Shown here piece after piece: positions 33,992-43,276 of a stretch of 64,000 nt of DNA. The stretch lies in NCBI RefSeq assembly GCF_014654365.1, contig NZ_BNAY01000002.1, positions 62,001 to 126,000 on the forward strand, in the 5' to 3' direction. The stretch's first letter is position 1. Each line of letters opens with the position of its first letter. The DNA is from Amycolatopsis oliviviridis (GTDB lineage: Bacteria; Actinomycetota; Actinomycetes; Mycobacteriales; Pseudonocardiaceae). A model generated the notes under the pieces. It was not told the origin of the DNA. It was given only the letters and a program-made list of their open reading frames with translations, and searched no databases. Position numbers and translations under genes: made by a program.

Positions 33992-34731
33992 GACTTTCGA
34001 CCCCTCGATCTCCGTGTCCTCGACCGGCCGCTCGCGCCGATTCGGCTTTTCGTCCAAGACCGATCAGGGTACGACAGGTCCACCACAGAGTGATGCCCTA
34101 GCGGCTCTTCCTGGCGACACCACCGCGGATAGGCGAATCGATTTCGGGATCTTTCGAAAAGTCCCGGATCCGGATGCCGAGCATGATCTTCTCGGCCTGC
34201 TCAGCGGCGTCCCGATCGACTCGGAAATTGTGTGCGCCTCCAGGGGATAGTCGCGTTTCCGGACATCATCCGTCCTCGTGGTGCCGATTTCCCGGAGGAA
34301 TCCCGTCCCGGTTCTCTGCGGCGTCGTCACCACGTGGATCGTTCGCCTTGAGGCGAAAAGCTTACTCGCTACCACCGAGTTCGTGGCTGGTCCATCGGTG
34401 TGACCGCACATCAACCGATGGTGTGCTGTCGTCAGGCACCGATGGACACCTAAGATCGCGCATCGCCGGGCTCGTGGCCTCCTTGTGCGAACACGGCGAC
34501 AGCACACCTCGATCTACTGAAAGATTTTTCCCGACGTCCCGAAGTTGGTGAATCGCGTCCCCGTTGCCGGAAACCGACTTCTCGAAAGGCATCATCTTCT
34601 ACTGTCGCCGATCGCCCATCGTTGTCAGTGTCAATAATCGCGTTTCCGGCAGACTCTTCGATGACGTCGAAAGCCGCTGTCACTTCACCGTCGCCTGGCC
34701 AGACGATCACAGGACGAGTACGGGCTTTCCG
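33992..34731. other. 740-bp intergenic region without a convincing gene
   Basis: No reading frame here has family resemblance. Two inverted repeats stand out: GTCCATCGGTG at 34390-34400 with its complement at 34437-34447, and TTCGCCT/AGGCGAA at 34342-34357 with a two-base loop. Base composition is somewhat AT-richer than the flanks. It may be remnant DNA linked to the broken TetR/DUF4386 pair next to it. Confidence 0.4.
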
Positions 34732-35397
34732 CTAGCCGCGGAGGCGTTCGAGGCCGTCGAGGAGCAGGTCGAGGGTGAACTCGAACTCGATCTGGCTGTC
34801 GCACCACCCGAGCGTGGGGTCGGTGCTGTCGTGGATCTCGGCCGCCACCATGGCGGTCAGGTGCGGCAGATTCTCGGCGGTCGCGGCGAGGTCCGCCTCC
34901 GCGGCGTCGTCCTCCATGTTCCCGCCGGCTGACTCCGGGCTGAAGATCTCCTGCGCGAAACCGAGCGGCAGGCTCCCGAACGCGTGCAGCGCCCGGTGGG
35001 CGAGGCGGTAGGAGAACCCGGCGCCGACGAGCGTGCCGATGATCTCGTCGTAATAGGCGAGCACGACGGCCGGGACGGTCCGGCGCGAGCCCAACAGCCC
35101 GGGCGCCCACGGGTGGCGCAGCATGACGTGCCGTGCCGCGAGGAACTGCCGCCGCAGCCGCGTACGCCAGTCTTCGCCACCGCCCTTCGTGTCGGGGCGG
35201 GTGACTGCGGCGCCGACCTCGGCGATCACGGTCTCGACGACGCCGTCGAGCAAGGCCTCCTTGTCGCGCAGGTGGTAGTAGAGCGACATGGCCTCGACGT
35301 GGAGTTCGATGGCGAGCCGACGCATCGTCAGTGCCTGGATCCCCTGCGTATCAGCCAGAACGACCGCCGCGGCCCAGCACTGGCCACCGCGGTCCAG
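34732..35397 (-). pseudogene. TetR regulator lacking a start codon (5' end lost)
   Basis: The frame contains a TetR helix-turn-helix (CWAAAVVLADTQGIQALTMR, then a RRLAIELHVEAMSLYYHLRDKEALLDG segment) and a TetR_C-type ligand domain. Homology extends upstream of the first ATG (35325) to about 35,397, but no ATG, GTG or TTG is available there before the frame runs into the DUF4386 remnant. The ATG at 35325 would cut the HTH domain. The gene therefore seems to have lost its first few codons and promoter. A CTG start cannot be excluded. Confidence 0.65.
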
Positions 35398-35856
35398 CTC
35401 GCGAGCGACCCGATCGGGGACACGGCGGCCACCGTCCGACTCCTGTATCTGGTCAGCGGCAACCTGTGGGGCGTGGGAACGCTGTTCTTCGGCCTGTGGC
35501 CCATCCCCCTGGGCCAGTGCGCGCTCCGCTCGGGCTGGATGCCCCGCACCCTCGGCCTGCTCCTCATCGGCGGCGGCATCGCTTACGTTCTCAGTGCGTT
35601 CACCACCTACCTCGCCCCCGGCCTACCGCTCGTCGCCGACGCGCTCGCCCTTCCCGCGACCGTGGGCGAGTTCTGGATGATCGGCTACCTGCTCGTCCGC
35701 GGCGTCCGCCGCCACGCACCGCACGAACACCGCCGACCACGCCGACACCCGCAGCGGGCTGACCGAATTTCCACGTGTCACCTTCCGCGGGCGCGACGGA
35801 GACTGGCGCGTACGGCCTGGGTTTCGGGATGTCCGGGCCCCAATATCCGCTTGTAG
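35374..35856 (+). pseudogene. DUF4386 membrane protein, C-terminal remnant
   Basis: From about 35,374 the plus strand encodes the C-terminal half of a DUF4386 protein: NLWGVGTLFFGLWPIPLG, GWMPRTLGLLLIGGGIAYVLS and LPATVGEFWMIGYLLVRGVR are three of its membrane segments. The first half is missing, and upstream sequence is the opposite-strand TetR gene. The tail after about 35,705 is unlike the family and runs into the 3' end of the TPR gene. TetR and DUF4386 genes are commonly divergent, so one deletion could have removed both 5' ends. Confidence 0.6.
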
Positions 35857-38273
35857 GCGGAATAGACGGCTTTGTACAGCGGGATCGCCTGCCGGAGATC
35901 CCCCGCCGATTCGTAGGCGGCGGCGAGGTTGTATCGAGAGGACAGAGTGTGCGGGTGATGGGGACCGAGTACTCGTTCGCGGGCGGCGAGAGTGGCCACG
36001 TGCAAAGGGATCGCCCGCCCGAGATCCCTTGCCAGCCAATAGGCGTAGGCGAGGTTGTTGCGGGAGATCAGGGTGTCGGGGTGGTCCGGACCCAGCACTC
36101 GCTCACAGTCGGCGAGGGTCGCTTCATAGAGCGGGATCGCCTGCCCGAGTTTCCCCGTCATCTCGTAAGCGGCGGCGAGATTGTTGCGTGAAGTCAGCGT
36201 ACTGGGGTGGTCGGGCCCCAGTACTCGCTCGCGGTCGGCGAGGTTGGCTTCGTACAACGGGATCGCTTGCCGGAGATCCCCCGCCATCTCGTAGGCGCCC
36301 GCGAGATTGTTGCGTGAGGTCAACGTCCTGGGGTGGTCGGCGCCCAGGACCCGTTCACAGTCGGCGAGAGTGGCTTCGTACAGCGGGATCGCTCGCCCGG
36401 GATCGCCTGCCGACCGGTAGGCGCCCGCGAGATTGTTACGGGAGGCCAAGGTGTCCGGGTGGTCGGGGCCCTGCACCCGTTCGCGATCGGCCAGCACGGC
36501 CTTGTACAGCGGGATCGCTTGCCGGAGATCCCCCGCCGTTTCGTAGGCGCCCGCGAGGTTGTTGCGAGAAGTCAGGGTGTCCGGGTGATCGCGGCCCAGC
36601 ACTCGCTCGCGGTCGACGAGGGTGGCTTCGTGCAGCGGGATCGCTTGTTCGAGACTCCCCGCCGACCGGTAGGCGAAGGCAAGATTGCTACGGGAGACCA
36701 GAGTGTCGGCGTGGTCAGGACCCAGCACCCGTTCGCGATCGGCCAGTGCGGCCCTGTACAGCTGGATCGCCTGCCGGAGATTCCCTTCCGATTCGTAGGC
36801 GGCGGCGAGGTTGTTGCGGGAGGTCAGCGTGACGGGATGGTCGGGCCCCAGCACCCGCACACAGTCGACGAGGCAACGGTCCAGATATCCCGTCGCCATC
36901 GCCACTGTCCCCTGGTTCCCCAGAAATCGGCCCAGCTGGCCGAGGACGAAGATGGTGTCGCCGGTGTCGTCCTCGGGGTCGGTGTTGCTGACGAGTGCTT
37001 GGGCATGGGGCATCAGGACCCGCAGCACCGGCCAGTCTTGGGGCGCCTCGGGATCCAGCGGCTGGAGTGCCCTGCTCAGCGCGCGGGTGGCGCGCTCGCG
37101 TGCGTGTGCGACGTCGGCCGGAGTGCGGTGGACGTCGTCGGGATCTGGGGTGCGGGTGACCGCCTGCACGAGCCTGTGCACCCCGATCGCCTCACCGGTG
37201 CGGGTGATCATGGCGTAGGCGGCCAGGCGGCCCAACGACTTGATCACGGCGAGCTCGTCATCGAGATCACTGAGCAACGCCACGGGAATGTCATCGGGGG
37301 CGTACCAGGCCAGCACTCGCAACACCTTGCCCGCCAACGGAGTGTCGGCGAGCCGATCGAGGGTGACGCGCCAGATCCGGGCCATGGTTCGTTGCGTGTC
37401 CCCGCCCTCGGCGGTCTCGCCGTACATGGCGGCCGGGTATCGGCCGAGCAAGTCCAGGTACTCGCCGGCGGTGGTTCCGGTTTCGACCATGAAGGCACCG
37501 GCCTGTTCGATGGCGAGCGGCAGATATCCCAGTTCGGCGCACACTGCGTCCGCGCCGGGGTCGTCGTGGGTCAGGATGCGGGTGAGCAGTTCCCGCGCCT
37601 GGCCGGGTTCCAGGACGTCGAGCGAGAGCGGCGTGGTGGTGATGTCGTGCCAGCCGGTGGTGCGCCTGCTGGTGATCAGCACCTGGCCCCCGGGCAGGCG
37701 GGCCAGCAGCGCCGCCGCGTCATTCGGTCCAGGGAGGTTGTCCAGGATCAGCAACCAGCCGCCGTGCGTGGCCAGCCAGCGCAGGCCGTGCTCGGTCTGC
37801 TGCTCCAGCGGCAGAGTTCCCACCGCGGGTTGCAGCGCGACCGCCAACCGCGCCAAACCTGTTTCGATGGACGTGGGGGCGTCGGCGGTGATCCACCACA
37901 CCAGAGAGTGGCCCGCTCGGTGCGTGTCGGCGTAGTGCGCGGCCAGTGCGCTTTTGCCGATCCCGCCCAGTCCGTGCACCGCGGTCACCACCACCGATCC
38001 CGGCGAGGACGCCGTGATCGCCTCCCGCAGCCGCCGCATTTCCCCGCCACGGCCGACGAACAGCGCGGATCGCTCCGGCAGATTGATCAGACCGGCGGGT
38101 GCTTCGACCCGTTCCATCGGCGTGATGACCGCCGGTGCGTGGACGTGCCGCTCGTAGATGTTGTGCTGGACGTTGTGGTTTCCCACCTGCACGCCCTGGC
38201 CGTCGCGGATCTCGTACACAGGCGGCCGTCGCGGGTCCGGTGTTCCGTCGGAACCATGGGGGTTCGAGGGCAT
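35778..38273 (-). CDS. NLR-like NB-ARC/TPR protein with N-terminal RHIM-like amyloid motif
   Basis: Residues 27-40 (GVQVGNHNVQHNIY) match bacterial amyloid-signalling (RHIM-like) motifs. An NB-ARC ATPase domain follows (VHGLGGIGKSALAAHYA Walker A, LLILDNL Walker B, VLITSRR sensor, LPLAIEQAGAFM GxP-type segment). The C terminus has eight 42-residue kinesin-light-chain-type TPRs (ERVLGPDHPxTLxSRNNLAxAY) plus a partial ninth. This is the layout of a STAND receptor: the repeats sense a ligand, the ATPase oligomerises, and the motif seeds a partner. The neighbouring upstream gene carries the same motif at its C terminus. The trigger is unknown. Confidence 0.9.
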   Translation of the reverse strand: MPSNPHGSDGTPDPRRPPVYEIRDGQGVQVGNHNVQHNIYERHVHAPAVITPMERVEAPAGLINLPERSALFVGRGGEMRRLREAITASSPGSVVVTAVHGLGGIGKSALAAHYADTHRAGHSLVWWITADAPTSIETGLARLAVALQPAVGTLPLEQQTEHGLRWLATHGGWLLILDNLPGPNDAAALLARLPGGQVLITSRRTTGWHDITTTPLSLDVLEPGQARELLTRILTHDDPGADAVCAELGYLPLAIEQAGAFMVETGTTAGEYLDLLGRYPAAMYGETAEGGDTQRTMARIWRVTLDRLADTPLAGKVLRVLAWYAPDDIPVALLSDLDDELAVIKSLGRLAAYAMITRTGEAIGVHRLVQAVTRTPDPDDVHRTPADVAHARERATRALSRALQPLDPEAPQDWPVLRVLMPHAQALVSNTDPEDDTGDTIFVLGQLGRFLGNQGTVAMATGYLDRCLVDCVRVLGPDHPVTLTSRNNLAAAYESEGNLRQAIQLYRAALADRERVLGPDHADTLVSRSNLAFAYRSAGSLEQAIPLHEATLVDRERVLGRDHPDTLTSRNNLAGAYETAGDLRQAIPLYKAVLADRERVQGPDHPDTLASRNNLAGAYRSAGDPGRAIPLYEATLADCERVLGADHPRTLTSRNNLAGAYEMAGDLRQAIPLYEANLADRERVLGPDHPSTLTSRNNLAAAYEMTGKLGQAIPLYEATLADCERVLGPDHPDTLISRNNLAYAYWLARDLGRAIPLHVATLAARERVLGPHHPHTLSSRYNLAAAYESAGDLRQAIPLYKAVYSAYKRILGPGHPETQAVRASLRRARGR

Positions 38274-38284
38274 CGGCGGCGGTG

Positions 38285-38683
38285 TCAGCCGAAGGTGTTG
38301 GTCTGAGTGTTGTGGTCGCCTACCTGCACGCCTTTGTTGCCGCGCAACGTCACCCGGTACTTTCCCGCCCGGGTTCCGGCGGGATCGGTCAGCTCCAGCA
38401 CCTTGAGCGCCGCCGTCACGAGCTCTTCATCGACCTCGGTCAGCGCTTTTTCGACAGCGCGTCGCCGGGCGACGCCGTCCTCGTCATCGCCCGGCGTGAT
38501 CAAGTCGGACTCGACCGCCTCCACCACCGCGGGCGGCACGGATCCGCCACGGCGCAACGTGCGCAGGGCCAGCGTCTTCACTCCTGAGTACGCGTCCTTC
38601 ACCGCTGTCGACGCCGTCTCACGCGTCCCTGCCGCCGCCCCGGCGGCCAACGCCGCGACCACCAGCTCCACCGACTCGATCAC
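38285..38683 (-). CDS. Small effector-like protein with C-terminal RHIM-like amyloid motif
   Basis: The N-terminal ~45 residues of this 132-residue protein are hydrophobic/amphipathic helix (VELVVAALAAGAAAGTRETA), the middle is helical and charged, and the protein ends in GVQVGDHNTQTNTFG. That ending matches the NLR N terminus at G, V, Q, V, G, H, N, Q, N and an aromatic. In characterised bacterial NLR-amyloid pairs the partner carries a cell-killing domain N-terminal to the motif. The GTG at 38683 has GAGGGG upstream; an ATG at 38719 is an alternative start. The gene ends 11 bases before the NLR start, so they form an operon. Confidence 0.8.
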   Translation of the reverse strand: MIESVELVVAALAAGAAAGTRETASTAVKDAYSGVKTLALRTLRRGGSVPPAVVEAVESDLITPGDDEDGVARRRAVEKALTEVDEELVTAALKVLELTDPAGTRAGKYRVTLRGNKGVQVGDHNTQTNTFG

Positions 38684-39002
38684 ATCGAACCCCTCACCTG
38701 GCCCACGACCGTCAACCATCGTTATCGGCCATGACGCCCGGACCGCTACAGCACCCGTCTTCCCCAATGATCCGTCAACGCGCTCTCATGCCGAGAAGCG
38801 GAGGTTGACGTGTTCTCAGCCTGGACTGGGTAAAGACCATCGTCAGCGTTCAGGGCACCTAAGTAACGCGGCGGCGATGCCCAGGCATGGAAGGCCTTAC
38901 GCGACGTCCCAGTGGTAGTTGGTGTCCCACCGCCAGCAGACCCATGTCGCGGCACCGAGGCACCTGGCTCCGAACAGGACGGGGACTGGGCTTGGATTCA
39001 CG

Positions 39003-39485
39003 CTACTGGGCGCGAACGTTTTCACGGTCCGGACTGGTGGCCATGGTCGCCGGCGGCGCGGTGCGGGGCCAGGTCCAGGCGCACCGCAGGATGAGGGCGA
39101 GCACGATCAATTCCAGTGCGACGCCGAGGCCGTAGAAGTACCTCCAGGACTCGCCCACCGCGTTGAACGCCGCGAAGGGGACCTGTATCGAGGCCACGAT
39201 CAGGTTCGTGGTGCGGTTCGCCCGGGCGGGCAGGGTCATCGACAGCACGACCATGAGGATCGGGATCGCCATGAGCGTGAGGAAGACGGTGAACAACGTC
39301 TGGCTGATGTCGAACTCGAAGACGACGCCGGCCTCGATGTCTTTGATGACACCGGGTTTGAAGAAGGCGAGAATGTCCACGTAGGCGTACAGGAGCACGA
39401 GGCTCGTCCACGCTGCGGCGAGCTTGGTTCTCACCGGGATCCGCTGCTCGTCCAGTGCGGTCGTGGCGGGTTGGCGTGTTTTCAT
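39003..39485 (-). CDS. DUF6326-like membrane protein
   Basis: This 160-residue protein has four hydrophobic segments and the pattern YAYVDILAFFKPGVIKDI, then VVFEFDISQTLF and PARANRTTNLIVAS, which I recognise as the actinobacterial DUF6326 group. The function is unknown. ATG at 39485 has GGAG seven bases upstream. It diverges from the two-component system genes with a 160-base gap and could be one of its targets. Confidence 0.75.
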   Translation of the reverse strand: MKTRQPATTALDEQRIPVRTKLAAAWTSLVLLYAYVDILAFFKPGVIKDIEAGVVFEFDISQTLFTVFLTLMAIPILMVVLSMTLPARANRTTNLIVASIQVPFAAFNAVGESWRYFYGLGVALELIVLALILRCAWTWPRTAPPATMATSPDRENVRAQ

Positions 39486-39646
39486 CGTGGGCTCCGTTGT
39501 CGTGGTGAGGACTGGTGAGCCAACGATCGCCGAGTCCGGCGGCGGGCACATCGTCGTCGGGGCCGGACCGCCCGGCCGTGGGGAGGAAGCGGCGTCTCGT
39601 TCTTTCGGTCGGTCCCCGACGCCTTGGCGGTCCCTAGGCTGGGTGC

Positions 39647-40789
39647 GTGACCACCAATGCCCTGCGCTCGCTGTGGGCCGAGCCGCGCGCCACGGACGCT
39701 CCCGAACGGGTGCCGCGGGACTGGCTGCTGGTCGGGACGTTGATGGTGACGGCGCTGCTCGAGGGGCTCCTCCGGGACGACGTCGCCTGGCGGCCGTTCG
39801 CGACGATCGTGGCGGCCGGACTCGCGCCGGTGCTGCTGTGGCGGCGTACCCACCCGTTGGCCTGTGTCGTGGTGGCCTTCGGCACCGCGATGGCGTTGGG
39901 CCTGGCGAGCCTGCTGGGCGGGGCCCCGAGCGTGGGCCTCGACACGATGATCTACGTCCTGGTGCTCGTCTACGCACTGGTCCGCTGGGGCTCAGGGCAC
40001 GAGATCGTGATCGGGCTGGCGGTGGTGGCGCTCACCGCGGGAATCGGTATGGTCCCCGACCACATCGGGCCGACCGAGATCTTCGGCGGGTTCGCCATCC
40101 TCGCGGCGGCGGCGACGGGCGGAGCGGCGTTCCGCTACCGCGCCGAGAGCCGGCGCCGGGAGTCGGACCGAATCCGCGGCCAGGAGCGGGTCGGGCTCGC
40201 GCGCGAGTTGCACGACATCGTCGCCCACCACGTCTCGGCGATCGCCGTGCAGGCGCAGGCGGGCCTGGCGATGGCAGGCTCGCGACCTGAGGCGGCACTC
40301 GAGGTGCTGGCGGCGATCGAAGGGGAAGCGTCGCGGACGCTCGCGGAGATGCGGGCGATGGTCGGCGTGCTGCGCGACGGAGCGCCGGCGGGGTACGCCC
40401 CCCAGCCCGGCGTTGCCGACCTGGTCTCCCTCGCCAGATCCACCCCGGTCCCCGTCGTCGACGTGGAGCTGCCGGATGACCTGGACGAACTTCCGCCCCA
40501 GATCGACACGGCGGTCTACCGGCTGGCGCAGGAGGCGCTGACCAACGCCCTGCGGCACGCCCGCAACGCCTCGCGGGTGAAGATCCAGGTCGTGGACGGC
40601 GCGGGAACGCTGCGCCTGCGCGTGACCGACGACGGACAGATCGACCCGGCACGGTCGGTGAACCACGGCTTCGGACTACTGGGGATGGCCGAGCGCGTGC
40701 AGTTGCTCGGCGGCACGCTGCGTGCCGGGCCGTCGCCCGAGGGCGGGTGGACGGTCGACGCCGAACTGCCGACTAAGGTACGCCGATGA
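39647..40789 (+). CDS. Sensor histidine kinase, NarL-associated (HisKA_3) type
   Basis: This 380-residue membrane kinase has about five or six N-terminal hydrophobic helices (residues 25-155). The dimerisation/phosphoacceptor domain reads GLARELHDIVAHHVSAIAVQ, and the ATP-binding domain has the QEALTNALRHA N-box, TDDGQ and GFGLLGMAERV. It phosphorylates the response regulator whose gene overlaps it by four bases. With few extracellular residues it probably senses the membrane or an intramembrane ligand. Confidence 0.92.
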   Translation: MTTNALRSLWAEPRATDAPERVPRDWLLVGTLMVTALLEGLLRDDVAWRPFATIVAAGLAPVLLWRRTHPLACVVVAFGTAMALGLASLLGGAPSVGLDTMIYVLVLVYALVRWGSGHEIVIGLAVVALTAGIGMVPDHIGPTEIFGGFAILAAAATGGAAFRYRAESRRRESDRIRGQERVGLARELHDIVAHHVSAIAVQAQAGLAMAGSRPEAALEVLAAIEGEASRTLAEMRAMVGVLRDGAPAGYAPQPGVADLVSLARSTPVPVVDVELPDDLDELPPQIDTAVYRLAQEALTNALRHARNASRVKIQVVDGAGTLRLRVTDDGQIDPARSVNHGFGLLGMAERVQLLGGTLRAGPSPEGGWTVDAELPTKVRR

Positions 40790-41442
40790 CGGTGCGCGTG
40801 CTGGTGGCCGACGACCAAGATCTGGTGCGCACCGGCCTGTCGATGATCCTTGACGCGCAGCCCGACATCGAGGTCGTCGGCCGGGCCGCCGACGGCCACG
40901 CCGCCGTCGAGCTGGCGCATCGGCTCCGCCCCGACGTGTGCCTGGTCGACATCCAGATGCCCGGGCTCGACGGCATCGAGGTGACCAAGCTCCTCGCGGG
41001 GCGGGGCGTCCCGGACCCGATCGCAGTAGTCGTGATCACGACATTCGACCTCGACGAGTACGTCCATGGCGCGCTCCGGGCCGGCGCCCGAGGCTTTCTG
41101 CTCAAGGACGCCGGGACGGAGTTGCTCGTCCAGGCCGTCCACGCCGCCGCCGTCGGCGATGCCCTGATCGCGCCGAACATCACCCGGCGGCTGCTGGCCA
41201 CGCTCGCCGCCAGGGAACCGTCGAGCCGGCGGATCCAACCGATCGAGCCGCTCACCGAACGCGAGGAGGAGGTGCTGACGCTGGTCGCCCGCGGCCGCAC
41301 GAACGCGGAGATCGCCGCCGAGCTGTTCATCGGCTTGACGACCGCCAAGACCCACGTCGCCAGCCTGCTGACCAAAATCGGCGCCCGAAACAGGGTCGAG
41401 ATCGCGATGTGGGCATACGACACCGGCCGGGTGGGTGACTGA
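40786..41442 (+). CDS. NarL/LuxR-type response regulator
   Basis: The 218-residue protein has a receiver domain with the acidic pair VADDQ, phosphoacceptor aspartate in CLVDIQMPG, the TTFDLDEYV switch and the LKDAG lysine. A LuxR helix-turn-helix follows (LTEREEEVLTLVARGRTNAE, residues about 150-210). The ATG overlaps the kinase stop (ATGA), so the pair is co-translated. The likely targets are adjacent genes such as the DUF6326 membrane protein; this is inference. Confidence 0.93.
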   Translation: MTVRVLVADDQDLVRTGLSMILDAQPDIEVVGRAADGHAAVELAHRLRPDVCLVDIQMPGLDGIEVTKLLAGRGVPDPIAVVVITTFDLDEYVHGALRAGARGFLLKDAGTELLVQAVHAAAVGDALIAPNITRRLLATLAAREPSSRRIQPIEPLTEREEEVLTLVARGRTNAEIAAELFIGLTTAKTHVASLLTKIGARNRVEIAMWAYDTGRVGD

Positions 41443-41550
41443 ACCGAACCCGACGTACTTGCACGGCCGCTCTAGCCACGGCTACACCCCCAGCCCAGGG
41501 AGCAGGTCATCTGCCGGGAGGTCCGCGATCATGCCGGTGGGTGGAAGTTG

Positions 41551-41796
41551 ATGCGCATCAGCCGGACATACCACCAGCGCATCGCCCAGGAGAAGCGCGC
41601 GTTGATCGTGACGGCCGCGACCGCACTGTTCCTCGAATTGGGCTACGACCGGACATCGCTGGCACGGATCGCAGAGCGCTCGGGCGTTGCGCAAGCCACC
41701 TTGTTCAAGCAGTTTCCGACCAAAGTCGACGAGGCCGTCCGCACCATCGCCGCCCGGTACACCGCGATTGGACCAGGGCCGACGACCGACGACTGA
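41551..41796 (+). pseudogene. TetR DNA-binding domain stub
   Basis: Only the N-terminal helix-turn-helix of a TetR regulator is present (IVTAATALFLELGYDRTSLA, then RIAERSGVAQATLFKQF), followed by about 20 residues and a stop. TetR proteins are normally near 200 residues. No frame downstream resembles the ligand domain, so the 3' part seems lost rather than frameshifted. The 81-residue product could still bind DNA weakly. Confidence 0.6.
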
Positions 41797-41962
41797 GTCC
41801 CCCTCCGCAAAGAGTTGCTGCCTGAGCAATCGAGGCTGTCGCCCCCAGGGACCGTCTCTGGATTGGATTCACACCAACGTCGAGGAGATCACCTCGCGTC
41901 CGGATCCAGACCTGAGGTGACCGCTGGGTTCTTTCCTCGAGGGTCGTCATGCCGGGCGGCGG

Positions 41963-42880
41963 CTACCTCGCGGCCTCGGTGAGGACGCAGCTGATGTAGC
42001 GGACGTCGCCCATGCGCAGGTCGTCGTCGTTCAGCGGCAGGTTGCTGGCGGCCAGCAGGTCTCGGATGGTCACTCCGTCCAGCGTCCAGCCGAGGCCGGC
42101 CAGGTAGGGAGCGGCTTCGTTGCGATCACCGAAGTAACGCAGTTTCGCCATGCCGGGATCGAAACCCTGCGCGCGCCAACGCTCGGAGAGGCGGTTCAGG
42201 CTTTCCTTCGTCGTATCGTCATCGCCCGGTTTCGGATTGGGCCTGCTCTCGGTGGCCACCCGGCTGCCCGGCGCGCTGAGCGTGGTGATGGTGTCCAGAA
42301 GGCTGTCTTGCGCCTCCGGCGGCAGGTAGCCCAGCAGGCCTTCCGCGCTCCACGCGGTCGGCCGCGCCGAGTCGAAACCGGCGGCGCGCAAAGCGGACGG
42401 CCAGTCCTCGCGCAGGTCGACTCCGGCTACTCGCCGCTCGGCCGTGGGCTCCGCGCCCAACTTGGCCAAGGTGCGGCTCTTGAACTCGATGACCTGTGGC
42501 TGATCGAGCTCGTACACCACTGTCTCGGCCGGCCAGGGCAGCCGGTACGCGCGTGAGTCCAGCCCCGAGGCGAGGATCACGGCCTGCGTGATGCCCGCCC
42601 TTGCCGCGTCGAGGAAGAAGTCGTCGTAGAACTTCGTACGGATCTTGGCCACGTCGATCGCCGACTGCCCGACCAGGTCGCCGGGAGGAAGTGCGCCGGT
42701 CGCCAGCCTCGTCAGAAGGTCGATACCGACCGCCCGGACGAGCGGTTCGGCGAACGGGTCGTCGATCAGCGAACGATCTTCGCGGGTCGCGATCGCCCGG
42801 GCCGCTGCGGCCGCGGTGGCTGTCGTGCCGACGCTGGACGCCAAATCCCAGGTGTCTCCGTCGCGTCTGTGGGAAGTCAT
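41963..42880 (-). CDS. Class I SAM-dependent methyltransferase, TIGR00027/LCMT-like family
   Basis: This 305-residue protein has the family features: [22 protein letters not shown] near the N terminus, the SAM loop [16 protein letters not shown], the acidic strand [25 protein letters not shown], and the C-terminal DVRYISC. Members are common in Pseudonocardiales and mycobacteria and act on small molecules or carboxyl groups of unknown identity. The ATG at 42880 gives the usual N terminus. It stands alone between decaying genes. Confidence 0.88.
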   Translation of the reverse strand: MTSHRRDGDTWDLASSVGTTATAAAAARAIATREDRSLIDDPFAEPLVRAVGIDLLTRLATGALPPGDLVGQSAIDVAKIRTKFYDDFFLDAARAGITQAVILASGLDSRAYRLPWPAETVVYELDQPQVIEFKSRTLAKLGAEPTAERRVAGVDLREDWPSALRAAGFDSARPTAWSAEGLLGYLPPEAQDSLLDTITTLSAPGSRVATESRPNPKPGDDDTTKESLNRLSERWRAQGFDPGMAKLRYFGDRNEAAPYLAGLGWTLDGVTIRDLLAASNLPLNDDDLRMGDVRYISCVLTEAAR

Positions 42881-42979
42881 GCCTTGCCCTATCTCGTTCG
42901 CCCGACTGCCAGAGGTCCACTCACACTGAAGCACGGCGGCAGGGGGCTGGACCAGGGCACCGCGACCGCGGCGTGACCG

Positions 42980-43252
42980 TCACGGTCCGGCGGTCGGATC
43001 GTCGAGGTCGAGCACCGGCATCGCCGCTGTGTCTTGGACCCAGGTGTCGCGGAACCCCGGTTGGACCGCGAGGTCCACCAACTCGATCCGGGCTCCGATG
43101 CTGTCGAGCCGGTGGTAGGTGAAGGAGCGACCGTAGGGGCAGGAGTCGAACTCGATCGGTGCGCCTCGGAGTGCCAGGCGTTGTTGTCCGCCGTGACGTC
43201 CTTGGACCAGTAGCCGATATGGTCGAAGCGGGAACCGTCGGTCGCATCCCAC
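42980..43252 (-). pseudogene. Frameshifted VOC/glyoxalase-domain remnant
   Basis: Two frames must be joined to rebuild a VOC module. One encodes RFDHIGYWSKDVTADNNAW (about 43,175-43,230). The next continues as GAPIEFDSCPYGRSFTYHRL and IELVDLAVQPGF to the stop at 42980. The switch falls near 43,160-43,175, where one base is gained or lost. Upstream parts of the protein are not recognised. This is probably a non-functional fragment. Confidence 0.55.
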
Positions 43253-43276
43253 GGACTACCGACGGACCCCGTGATG

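Noticed and set aside
33992..34731. Possible tRNA or small RNA gene in the gene-free stretch
   Set aside because: No cloverleaf-type arms or anticodon context could be drawn; only isolated inverted repeats are present.
35778..36900. Regularly spaced DNA repeats resembling a CRISPR array
   Set aside because: The period is 126 bp, the repeats are in frame and encode TPR motifs.
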